DNA of 64,000 nucleotides from Cladophialophora immunda (Eukaryota > Ascomycota > Eurotiomycetes > Chaetothyriales > Herpotrichiellaceae), in NCBI RefSeq assembly GCF_000835495.1, contig NW_015622545.1:1054001-1118000 (forward strand), given 5' to 3'. The position numbers were made by a program, and so were the translations under genes. This document shows, one piece after another, positions 10,972 to 21,092 of the stretch; positions within the stretch are counted from its first letter, which is position 1; each line of letters starts with the position of its first letter. The notes under the pieces were generated by a model that saw only the letters and a program-made list of their open reading frames with translations, did no database searches and was not told the origin of the DNA.

Positions 10972-11323
10972 GGCGGTCTTATTCTGTTCATCCCCAACCT
11001 CCGCAATACCCCGGGCAAGAGAGCTGGAGGAGAAGAGAATCAATAAGGAGCTCGCTAACATCTGCCAGAAATTCAAGAGCGAGAGAACTGGAGAAGAGAA
11101 TCAACAAAAAACTCGCGAACATCCGCCAGAAATTCAAGAGCGAGAAACTGGATGACTAACAGAAGAAGAAATACGTCTGCAAGTTGCTCTACATCTACAT
11201 CCAAGTGGATACAATGTCGACTTTGGACACCTGGAAGCCGTCCATCTGATCTCCGCAACCAAACACTCCGAAAAGCAGATTGGCTCTCTGGACGTCACCC
11301 TCTTCTTACACGGTCGCGAGTGA
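10972..11323 (+). pseudogene. AP-2 adaptor complex alpha subunit N-terminus
   Basis: In three frames the sequence reads [12 protein letters not shown], then [16 protein letters not shown] and, after a duplication, KKKYVCKLLYIYI and GYNVDFGHLEAVHLIS, EKQIGSLDVTLFLH. This is the start of the alpha-adaptin trunk (family: MRGL..FI.DLRN....[28 protein letters not shown]...DFGH.EAV.LIS..K..EKQIGY). A 64-bp tandem duplication (units starting 11018 and 11082) repeats ELE(E)KRINKxLANIxQKFKS and breaks the frame; further shifts occur near 11010 and 11200. AP-2 selects cargo for clathrin endocytosis. Only the first 110 or so residues of about 950 are present. Confidence 0.9.
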
Positions 11324-12244
11324 GTGTCGTCGAGAGAGGAGGCTGTTTGAGGGCAGTCCAGCGGAGACCAGGAGGCACAGGGCAGAGGGCATGGCAGAAC
11401 TTGAACTTTGGGCACTCGCAGGCACTCAGTCTCAGCACTCAGGCACTCGACAGACACTCCCAGAGCTTTCAACTTTGGTCTCGACGCCCAGCACCCACTC
11501 ACTCGCCAGTGCACAGTTGCAGCGGGTTATGACACCGCTGGCGCCACTTCTATTCCCGGTCGGGTTGCCCTCGCGTGGCTTCTGCGGCGTCTTCGCTGGC
11601 CCACGTTCCAACTGCTCCGTTTATCCCCATGAGCCTCCAACTGTTTTCGACAAACACGGCCGGCCGAGCCAAGTGGACGGGTCCTGGACTCCTCGAGGCA
11701 CTGTTCACAACGACGACGGGGGTACGACCGTGGCCAGTAGACGATGACGGGATGGCGATGGAGGGGAGGCGGTATAGGAGGGGCTAGCCAGGACTCTGGT
11801 TGGACTCGACTAGAATTCCCCCTCCAGGCTTTCCCTCCCCTCCTCTTGCCGCCACTCTCGACGACACCACACCCGTCCATGCCGTCCAGGTAAGAAGACG
11901 CTTCCCGCGCCTCCCCCGCGAGGGGGAAGGCGACTCGAATGTCTTTCTTCGCGTCACGGGGTAACTGCTACGAAAGACGATGCCACCAGGGTGTTTGGAG
12001 ACCTCGCGCCCCGGGCGGACACGGGCAACCTCGGAAGGCCCCAAGGTCGCTCGATCGACGGCGTGTCAACGTGGTCGGGCTTTGCTTTGCGTGGGGCGGG
12101 TGAGTGCTTCGAGCTTCTCGTCATGCATAGGATGTCAACAAGTGTCTTTCTCTTTCCTTTTTCCCTTTACTTCTCTCTCTTTCTCTTTTTTCCGTTCTCC
12201 GGTTACATGCACGACGACCGCCTGGGCGTCGACGCCGACTAAGT
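11324..12244. other. no supportable gene; pyrimidine tract
   Basis: Short unassigned open frames on both strands. A C/T-rich tract (ctctctttctc-like) lies at 12144-12200. Confidence 0.45.
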
Positions 12245-13070
12245 CTGGGTCGATCTGTGCCGTGGTGATGCTACTGCCTCGCAGTACTGCAAGGCTTTTC
12301 TCCAGATCTACGTCGAGACCTCCATGCGCCATCGCATCGTGCTCGACGAGAGAGAAGGAGGTCGAGGAGAGGACCATCGAGTCGTGTCGGTCCCTCAATA
12401 CGTTCTGGAAGTCGTTGATCGCTGCAGACGACGCTAAGATCTTGCTTCCTATGCGCGAGGACCGGGCCAGGGAGATCTAGCCGGCGTCGCAAAGGCGAAG
12501 AAGGATCTCGACCAGCGACGTCGCGCCCTTTACGACCTGCGGCTCGAAGATGCGCAGGAGAAGTACCTTGCCGAGGCAAACAGGCTCAGGGCAGAGGGTA
12601 TATCGACCGACACGTTTCGACAACGCTCGCGTTCATCCAGAGGTTGCTGCGACCACGCCGCGCTTGACATTGGTGGCTTGATGACCCTCTGGACTGGCAA
12701 GGCAGGCTTCGGCAACCGTACGGGCAGATCGGAGGAACTCGTCTTCGACGACGAGGCAGAGGACCGCTCGGAGAAGGCCATGTTTTGGTTGCTTCGCTAC
12801 GCTGCTCCTGACTAGCGTCCCCAGACTCTCCGTCCGACACCCACTCTCCTGTCCTCAGCCGCAGTGGTCACGAAGACCGCCTCCAAAGCCGGTCGTCGGC
12901 GGTCCCAGGCAACGAAAGAGGCCCAACCGGACATCTGGTTTTGCCTCCTATGCGACGACAGGTCATTCTCGGCAGCTCCCTCACTCGTCACAACACGGAC
13001 TACCATGTTCACGACCAAAACAACTTCCATCGGCCGTTCCCGTGTCAGCGGTGGAGCCTCGACGGTGTCT
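12245..13070 (+). pseudogene. uncharacterised fungal protein with C2H2-like finger, possibly FluG/DUF3435 type
   Basis: Three pieces appear in order: CKAFLQIYVETSMRHRIVLD and IESCRSLNTFWKSLIAADD (12290-12450); a 111-codon open frame (12480-12815) with a charged helix KKDLDQRRRALYDLRLEDAQ; then FCLLCDDRSFS plus SSLTRHNTDYHVHDQ in the next frame, a single C2H2-like finger. The layout recalls large fungal FluG-domain/DUF3435 proteins, a family related to tyrosine recombinases, but no catalytic Arg or Tyr signature is visible, so the assignment is tentative. Frame changes and TAG stops at 12478 and 12813 make it a relic. Confidence 0.35.
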
Positions 13071-13376
13071 CTTCTGCAAATCAACCTCAATCCAGTAAGC
13101 CTCCTTTGTCGTTCCCCGTCACTACGCCATCTGATATACTACCACTTTCTTGCGCTAGTTATATCAATCATGGCCTTCCGTTACCTCGCGTTAAAGCCGT
13201 TGTTGTCTACCATGTCCAAGGTGGTCGGGCCCGAGATTGCCTGTGACATGTGCGTTTCGGTCGTCGGTGGAGTCCACGTGGAGGCATTTAGCCCTCGTTC
13301 CACCAAGGATAGCTCAAATTCGTCTTATTATTCTGTTTCGGGCGCACCAAATTTACTCACATCCAAGTTATAACAG

Positions 13377-14024
13377 GAAGCCGACCTCCTTATCCCAAAG
13401 AGCGCTCGCTGGAACCGATTCAACATCATCAATGAAGTCGCCAGGCAGGACCCTCGCTTCACAGTCAACATGGAGGCGAAGTACGGCGTCACGTTCAAGG
13501 AGGGCGACGAAGTCTATACCTTGGACCTCATGGACGACGAGGCGGTAAGTCCGAGTTTCCCGTCTTCCTCCTCATTGCGCGACACTGACCAAGCCACTCT
13601 GCGCAGGCTATGTGTCTGCCCGAGGGCACGCTCCTCGAAGAGGCTGTCCAGCTCGAGACTACGCCCTTGCCCTACGTCGTCGAGGCTATCAAGCTCAAGC
13701 TCTTCGCCGCCCGCCGATCGCCTCATCCTCACCAAGGCGATCAAGGATTTCCTCGATGATGTTGCTCTGCTTCTGAAGAAGAGTTGGGAGAAGAGTATCG
13801 ACATGAAGTACGCCGACGATGCTGAGCGCGAGAAGGCCAAGTACGCTTTCGACTCCATCTGGACCAGGTACCAACACGCCAGGACCAACTCTGAGGGCGG
13901 CACCGTCTGGACCGAGGCCCAATGTCCAGCGCAAACGCGGAAAACTTTGCAATCGTCTGCCGACCTTGGCTTGTGCCAATATCCACGCAAAGTCCCTCGA
14001 CGATGCTGCAGGGGACAAATCTGA
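13377..14024 (+). pseudogene. uncharacterised two-exon fungal gene, frameshifted
   Basis: Exon one (13377-13544) reads LLIPKSARWNRFNIINEVAR and YGVTFKEGDEVYTLDLMDDE. A clean intron 13545-13606 (GTAAGT donor, CAG acceptor) keeps phase into AMCLPEGTLLEEAVQLETTP. At about 13713 an extra C shifts the frame, after which TKAIKDFLDDVALLLKKSWE and KYADDAEREKAKYAFDSIW continue to a TGA at 14024. The intact splice signals and long coherent frames suggest a recently active gene. I do not recognise the family. An upstream exon likely ends before the AG at 13376. Confidence 0.5.
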
Positions 14025-15749
14025 CGCCGAAATAGCTTGCCGGAATCGTCCAAACGTCTTCGCCGCAGAACGTCTCCCTCATGAGCAGGATTCTAGATCC
14101 CGACGACGGCCGTGCAAAATATGATGATGTATGATACAAGTCCGATAACAAACTCGAGCGAACATGGTAAGAATTACAAGTGGTCATTGATGCTAGTTCG
14201 TCAAACATGATCAGTCGCTTAAGTCTCTATACCCGTCATGGAGTCCCCCTGTGACCCATCAGCGTCCTCGTCACAGGGATCGCCGTCCTCCTCTTGCGTC
14301 GGAGGCTAGCAGGGCAGGCCCTACAAGCGTATTGTCGGAGTCCGAGTCGAGGGACGTCGGTGAATCTGGCGATGATGAAGCAATCGCGTCAGAGAAGGAG
14401 GCCAGACAGAAAAGAAGCGATAACTCTCACCACGATTCGAGCTAACGCTACCGGCTTGATCGTCAGCAGCTATGCGGCAACCTCGCGCTGATCCGTCGTC
14501 CCTCCGCGCCCTCTTCTGCGGCAGCATCTCCTCCGACAAGTCCAATACGTATTCTCCGCGGATCGACGGCTTCGCCACCTCGTTCACCTCTCTCTTGCGT
14601 TTCCGCGGGCGGGCTGGTGCGCTGAGGTGCTTCTCGGTGACGACTGGGGTGTACATCTTGCCGCGGGCCTTTACATGGTCGGCCCAGCCTATGGCGTTGG
14701 AGATCGTCGACGAGCGTTGGAGATGAGAGCGACGGGATCATCAAAATCAGTCGAAAGGGTTGGGGGATTCTAGCTTCAGCAAGGTCGATGCCTTTATACC
14801 CCTCTGGCGACACAGCATCGATATAATGACTCAAGATGGCGTGCTCGACGACCGCAGGACGTGTGTCCCAAGTATTACCAAGGGGCGGCTGATTCACCTA
14901 TCTCGGTCATCAATGGCCGTTCATGGAAGCATTCCATGCTGCAGGCGGTGTATGACCGCGGTCTGGGCCTGTGTTGATCGGCTACAGAACTGCGGATCGA
15001 TGGCACCTGTCGAGTTCTAGGCCATATTGGCTTCTGGAGGACACATGACACGGGGCAACGCAAGATCCGATGGAAACCAGCGCGCTTGACAGGCTACCTA
15101 TGCCCCTTGACATGCGGTACAGACTCAGTGAAACACCGCCGTAAAGGCGACGATAAATGGATGGCATCAAATGGCGATGCAAGGTCTGGTTTGCTAAGAC
15201 TTCCGTTTCCATCGGGGCCGGATCTTGAACCGCAAGAACTCATGTCAAGCACGACCTTGTGATGTCTGGGGTCGAAACGGGGTGTGGAAGAAGCAACCCC
15301 TTGCACATGGTCTATGGATCATCGTCAGCCAACAGCTCCTCCTCCCCGCAGCAGCCTCGAGGCCAGAGAAGCACAGCATCCGCATGGTCCATCAGTCAGT
15401 CTCTTCTGTCCGCAGCATCTATTTCCATCGCCCGTGGAGATTGTTTGCTGGTGATATAGAACAGCCGGCTGGGCGCCCCAACACAGGTCTGCTGAAACGT
15501 TGCGGGCATATCGGGGATGCGTAGAAACGCACCGCATGGGAATTACAGCTCCAGTGACGGATGACGATGCTCTCAATGGGTGTCTGGATTGTCACGACGG
15601 CCAGACCAATACGGAGGGGCAGAGGCTGTGGGTTGAAACGAACACAGCTGCCACAGCGTCGACCGTGTCCGGCCTCGGCCCTCCTCAGAGGTGACTTTTA
15701 CAAAACCGGCTGATTATTTCCCTCTGCGACTTAGCCCCCAATCCCTCTC
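14025..15749. other. no supportable gene
   Basis: The minus strand at 14430-14720 reads MYTPVVTEKHLSAPARPRKR and continues Lys/Arg-rich with KKR-type clusters; it may be a nuclear-protein fragment but cannot be assigned. The rest holds only short frames. Confidence 0.4.
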
Positions 15750-17143
15750 CGCAACAAGGACATTAAAATTATTCATGTAAGTAAGATGCTGCCTCCCTCT
15801 GCTTCTGGGCCTAACTCTACGAAGGCACTGGAGCCACTGGTTACATTGGGGGCGACTTCTTGTACCTCGCCTACCCAAAACATCCAGAGTGGGAGTTTTC
15901 TCGCCTGGTGAGGAACACGACGAAGGGCGCCAAAGTCGCCCCGACATTCCCCAAGGTCCGGCTGGTGTACGTTGACCTCGATGCCGTCAGTCTCATAGAG
16001 GACGAGGCGGCCCAGGCTGACGTGGTCTACCATTTTGCCAATGCCGATCACGCCCCTTCGGCGACAGCGATCTCGAAAATGTTACGAACCGACCATATGG
16101 GAGGCCAAGGGAGAAACAAGGAGGAAGGTTAACCGAGAGGAACATGTCAGACACCAGCGTCTTGGCAACATGTTGGCATGACCGGGCTGGGCAATAGAGC
16201 AACGTGCCTAAAGAGGCTCAGGAACATGTTGACATGTTTGGCACTGTCCAGCAGAGCAACATGACAAGCATGTTTCTCAAATGGTATATAGCCACGCTTG
16301 GTTACATAGCTTTCCTCGTAGTCAATAAGAGTTACACAGAATCGAGTTCCTCACGATTATCTGCTATACGTATAGGTCTGCATACTATACTCTTGGTTTC
16401 CTGTCTCGGCTACATCGCCCTTCCCTACTATATCACCAAGTAAACCACCTCGGGTTTGCCTGTGGACACCTCGCGTGTCATAGCAGCTCGTAACAGAAAA
16501 GTCTATGACGACTGGGAGAACATCCACGAGCTCCTGTCCCTTCTGGATAAAGCGGTTCATCGCAATGTCGACAAACTCGTCCTGGCTACGGGATCGGAGA
16601 AGGTCAGGACCGCCATTGTCTCGCCTCCCGACGATACATGGTCCAGCTCGAGGGCCGGACAATCAGCGTTCGATCCAGACCCCTCGATTCCTGAAGGCCT
16701 TCCTGCAGGCTCGTCGAGGCTTTCGGGTCGAGAAAGGCGAGAATATCTGGCACTACGTCCACGTTCAAGGCAGATCCAATCTATACTTGTTGCTGGGTGA
16801 AGCGGCTTCGCTCGGTGGGCCGCCGGCAACTTGGAACGACCAAGGTTGTCATCTCGCCGAGGCCGGTTCGTTTGCCTGGGGCGACATTCTCAGTAGACTG
16901 ACAGAGCTCGGCCATCAAAAAAGCGTGCTGGACAGTCCTGAAGCCCCGGTTCTGGATCCGGATGGGGTGGACAAGCTTGTGCTGCGAGGTAAATACTTGG
17001 CCGGGACCAATTCACGCGGTATTTCGCTACGTGGCAAGAAAATTCTGAGGTGGCAACCGAAGATGCCGGTAATAGAAGATAGCCTGTCGGATGCTATCGA
17101 CGTCGAGGCACATTTACTAGGACTTTCTAGTGTTAGATTGTGA
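15750..17143 (+). pseudogene. NAD(P)-binding epimerase/NmrA-like gene, split by a solo LTR
   Basis: Part one (15825-16079) reads GATGYIGGDFLYLAYPKHPE, VRLVYVDLDAVSLIEDEAAQ and ADVVYHFANADHAPSAT, an extended-SDR nucleotide-binding fold with the GxxGYIG loop; a GTAAGT intron at 15777-15824 precedes it. A 416-bp solo LTR and its 5-bp duplication follow. Part two (16501-17143) reads VYDDWENIHELL, HRNVDKLVLATGSEKVRTAI, a one-base slip in a C run near 16630, then HGPARGPDNQRSIQTP and 170 codons to a TGA, ending RGKKILRWQPKMP. Roughly 35-40 residues between the parts, including the usual catalytic region, are missing. The long open C-terminal frame suggests fairly recent inactivation. These enzymes act in the cytosol on nucleotide sugars or aldehydes. 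Confidence 0.85.
16080..16495. mobile_element. solo LTR, copy 1 (416 bp)
   Basis: The element starts TGTTACGAACC and ends CAGCTCGTAACA, giving an 8-bp inverted terminus TGTTACGA/TCGTAACA. It is flanked by a perfect 5-bp direct repeat GAAAA at 16075-16079 and 16496-16500. A second copy with its own target duplication is at 33610-34028. No internal retrotransposon sequence remains, so it is the product of LTR-LTR recombination. It sits inside the epimerase pseudogene. Confidence 0.93.
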
Positions 17144-17369
17144 AAGGGAATGTTCCTTGTTGCCAATTTGAATGGATCTAGGGGGATCGGCCGTCTATTT
17201 ACTTGGCAGGACTGCTGCGATGAGCTGATCAAGTAGCACACCATTGCAATACGAGATCTCAAGTTTTGAAAGAGGTCTGTTTCTTCTTACAACACCGGTA
17301 GTCACTCCTCATCGGCTCCCTTATGATCGTGATTTTCGCGGCGCATTATGACCGATGCGAGGAAGATGT

Positions 17370-18745
17370 TGCTTATACTACATTCGTGAGCGTCCCCGCC
17401 CCACACTGCGGTGTCCTTGTTCGTAGCCGAGTTTGGATCTCCGGACACATGCAAAACAGGTAAATGGTCTAGGAAAAGCTCGAGGACGTTGTCTCGTGTC
17501 TGCGGACAGGTGTGGGTCAGCACGCAGTTACCGTTGCCAATTTGCGACCATTCAAGGGATCAGTGTAGGATGGGTGGAGGGGGAATGGGTAACATCGGGG
17601 AAAGGACTGGAACATACCCGGTAGCAACGATAGGCAAAATTTAATCCAGAAGTTCTTCGTCGGAGAACACGCCAGCTTCGACCAGGCATGCGAGCGTGTC
17701 AATATGTTCACGTTCCAGCTCCATCTTCTGCCACAGCCGCTTTTCCTGAACGGATTGCCGGGACAAGGCTCGCCACTCCTTGGTGATTCTCGCCACGCGG
17801 CGAGAGGCGAGGGGGCATAGTATATCGGCCGCAAGACCGCCGAGTCCGACGTGCACGGTCGACCAGGCCCGGATGTCGGGTCAATTGGAGGTGAGCTCAG
17901 CATAGAGACTGCTGATCGTGTCGTTGGAATGTTCCAGGATGTTGAAATCCCTTCCCAAACCGGCGACGCCGATAATGTCCAACGTAGCTTTGCGAACCCA
18001 GTCCTCAGCATCGGTCACTCCAAACGTCCTTCCATTAGCCTCGTCCAAAGACGTGTCCGCAAAAGCACCGGCTTCGATGGTCTGTGTCATTTTGACGGCT
18101 TTGTCCCAAAACAAAGGGTGCAGCGTCTTAATTTGGCGAAAGGCGAAATTCAGGAGACCGTGCTTCCGTTAGCGTTAGTGATGTATTCCTTCGGCAGCAA
18201 CTAGACCATCTCCAATGGAGCGCCGCAGAACTTCTCCGCTGTTCCCAGGCTTGGGAAACTCGTAAGTCCTTGCTACCAGGACTTCGGCAAGGGCTTTGGT
18301 ATTAGTCACCAAGACGTGATCACTCACCGTTGAGAATCCCTTTAAGCCGAATCAGTCCGTCATTGGGAATATCATGCATGAAATCCAGATAGTCTTCACC
18401 ACGCGGAAACTTGAATTCCCAGGTGGTATGAACGAGGGTAGGGTTCGCACCCTATTGGAAGAAGTCAATGGGTTTGGTTTCTCGTAGGGGGAAATGGATC
18501 TTTCATCCGTTGTAAGACGCACCGGCGGACACGGGAGATTTCGAAGTGGACTCAAATAATGAGGATAGACCACCAGAACATAAATCAATCAGACTGACGA
18601 ATTCAGCGGGAGCATTAAGAGGAATGCTGTGGTGGTGCGGCGTGGTGCCCAAGGGAAGGGTGTGACTGACCCGAGGACGAAGCCTTGAGTCAAGGCGGAA
18701 CCCAGCACGAGCAGTGACCATTATGAGAAGAACAGCCAGACTGTT
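17370..18745 (-). pseudogene. cytochrome P450 monooxygenase, truncated
   Basis: Read on the minus strand: YPHYLSPLRNLPCPP (Pro-rich hinge), YLDFMHDIPNDGLIRLKGIL, VLVTNTKALAEVLVARTYEF, LNFAFRQIKTLHPLFWDKAV, WVRKATLDIIGVAGLGRDFN, FSDEELLD, and the I-helix ATG|HETT interrupted by a phase-2 intron at 17617-17500 (GTATGT...CAG). The order and motifs are those of a microsomal class II P450. Lesions include two stops in the HKRQRK segment, a TAA at 17643-17641 and TAG for the Trp after HETTSSSFS (17471-17469). The ExxR motif and haem-binding Cys loop are absent, since homology ends near 17370. It cannot bind haem. Confidence 0.9.
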
Positions 18746-19536
18746 TATGGTCTAAAAACCATCTGGATCATATAAGTAGAGTGTCTCTCACCGACTGTTC
18801 AGCCGTTTCTGAGCCTATACATGAATATTTCAAGCTCAGGATGGGTATCACGGCCAGCTTGATGGGCAAACCCGCACGAGGCTGGCTATCCCACACGAGG
18901 CTGGCTATCCCGCACAAGGCTGCGCGCACCTTTGTCTTTCGTGCCGTCGCAGTCACACTCCTTAGACTCCTTTGTCTCAGAATTCATGTCTCAACTACAC
19001 CCTTAACAGCGATCTCTCCTGTTCTAGGTTGCGCCGTGGTAATGGGGCACGTAAACCTATTCGAGATACGGGTGAAGCTGAGCGCCCTGCAATTCGAGAT
19101 ACGACAAACGCATCGAGACTCCGCCATCGCTGTCGTCAATCTCCCTCCCGAAGCCTCCCATCACTGAAATCCTCCTCCTCACGCACACATGTGCAGCAGC
19201 AGAAGCCGATCACAGCGCAAAAACATCGCGTTCCCGCTTTGCCGAAACAGGTAGCAACCCTCCGGCGAGGGTCTGAGGTGGAGGCGTCGAGAGGACCGGT
19301 CTCGTATTGGCCGCAACTTCCTGCACCAGAGCGCATGTTAAAAAGAACTGTCCTCGTCAAAAGAGAGCAAGCATACTGAATCCCTCACGATTCTGGGTGA
19401 CAGGACCGGAGTAGCCGGAAAATTCCCGCACAGAGAGCATTCCGCACCACCTCCTTTTTCCTCGAGCCAACGTGCTGGGTGTGCCCGAGAACAGGTCATT
19501 GCATGACAAGTAGATCAGCAACCAGATCGCACCTCG
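18746..19536. other. no supportable gene; short minisatellite
   Basis: 18866-18925 holds three copies of a 20-bp unit (gcacgaggctggctatccc and variants). Otherwise only unassigned open frames. Confidence 0.5.
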
Positions 19537-20548
19537 GTGTCGACGGAGGCAATGACAGTTCTCGGTTCGCGACGCGTATCAGGGCACAGGTCTTGTGGTC
19601 GATACTTCTTGAGGAAGAGAAAATGTATTTTCGATCCGTCCGGGGACGGTTGCATTCAGTGTCAACGGTCACGAACCAAGTGCACCATACTACGCGCCAA
19701 AACTCGGCCAGGTCGGCGGCCATAACAAGAAGGTCTCGGTCCCCATGCTTCCTTGCACGTTGGGGAGGCCATCAAGCGAACCACTCCGGTACTTCTGGAT
19801 CCGACGACACGAGGCTCAACATAGCCCATGCTGTTAAGCCCCCTATAACTCTGATGATGCTAGTAGCGTGGCCAGCAGCTCCAAGGCGGCCGAACAATCA
19901 ACCGCAACCCAGAGCGTGATGGAGCCGCAATTACAACCAACCAGCCTATCTCCATCTCCATCTCCCATGTTCCATCTGGTGGGTTCTGATCCCCGCCGGT
20001 CCTACATGGTCACTCTCCTCCAGCCGGCGAACCTAGACCAGTTCATCCACATCACCGACACCATCATGCATACCCCAGCCTTTGGCCCCCGGTCTCAGAC
20101 CGCGCTACAGTATTCGTTGCGTTACTCAGCAATATCGCTCAACAAATCCTCTCAAGCCATGTTGTCGGCCCTTCTATGGGCACGCCATGTCGCCATCACG
20201 TGGGATCAGGTAGATCTCGAGAGCGGCGCCAGTTCTCTTCAGCATTTACGGACTGCCAGTGTCAGCAGCGTCGAGGAGGCTCTCGCAGTGGCCATGTTCG
20301 GGCAGACACTGACTGCCAATGACACCATCACGACGGGTCGAGGCTCGTCATTGATCTTACGACACAGCCTGACCTTGCTCAAGCCTCGGTATCCGGCTCT
20401 GGTTTCGAATCCATTTACCGAGACCATCACGACGGCGCCTATCCGATCGGCCGAACGGAATATTCCTACGAATCCTCAACCCAGACCCTGCGTGACCTGT
20501 CCTACCACGAATTCCAGGGAATAATCGCCGCAGAAAAGGTGGAACACT
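19537..20548 (+). pseudogene. Zn(II)2Cys6 transcription factor, broken
   Basis: The frame at 19591-19700 reads CGRYFLRKRKC, a loop, then CIQCQRSRTKC: a fungal binuclear zinc cluster (C-x2-C-x6-C, loop, C-x2-C-x6-C) in which the second Cys is Tyr (TAC at 19603-19605, one transition from TGC). After a TAA at about 19725 and a frame change, a 219-codon frame (19868-20524) gives a Ser/Pro linker and a helical middle region (RRSYMVTLLQPANLDQFIHI, EEALAVAMFGQTLTANDTI) typical of such regulators. It ends with LRDLSYHEFQGIIAAE in the next frame. The C-terminal part of a normal 500-700 residue regulator is absent. Confidence 0.8.
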
Positions 20549-20555
20549 AGTTAAC

Positions 20556-20798
20556 ATGGGGGGGTTGCCCAATCGGACGAAGAATGGCCTGATCTTACAG
20601 GGCAAATCCAATTACGCAGTCTGGTTGCCTGAAGTGGAACTGCATGCCTGGGAGTGTTACAACGCGGTATCCAGGCCTGTTATGATCGATCCAAACAGTC
20701 TCAACGACAAGGATCAACTCAAGAAAACAGGAGACTTTCTCGCTTGCAAGCAACCACGCCCAAAGGAGGGTTTTCGAGAGCAATGGTTTTACACTTGA
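20556..20798 (+). other. unassigned 80-codon open frame
   Basis: The frame MGGLPNRTKNGLILQGKSNY, AVWLPEVELHAWE recalls the N-terminus of Copia-type Gag proteins (L.G.NY..W..E), but the match is weak and nothing else retroelement-like adjoins it. 20799-21092 holds nothing I can support. Confidence 0.25.
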
Positions 20799-21092
20799 CC
20801 ATGGCTCAATGCACAGTGCAGTGACCGGCCGGATACCCTAAAGCGGTCTGTTGATCAAGAATGCAGCTTCGCTAGCTCTGGCGTATCGGTTTCGTGGTCG
20901 GTGGACCAACCGAAATGCCTCTGAAGAAGGCCTCCCCGACGTATCGCAATATTTTCGACGCCTCCTCTGGCAGATTCCGTGGTGAACATGGTCGATCCCG
21001 TCTCCGAATACAGAATATACATAGGACCGATAAGAGCCTCGTCCTTTTGCGATAACACATGTGGGAGATTTTGAACATGGTTTGATCGAGAC

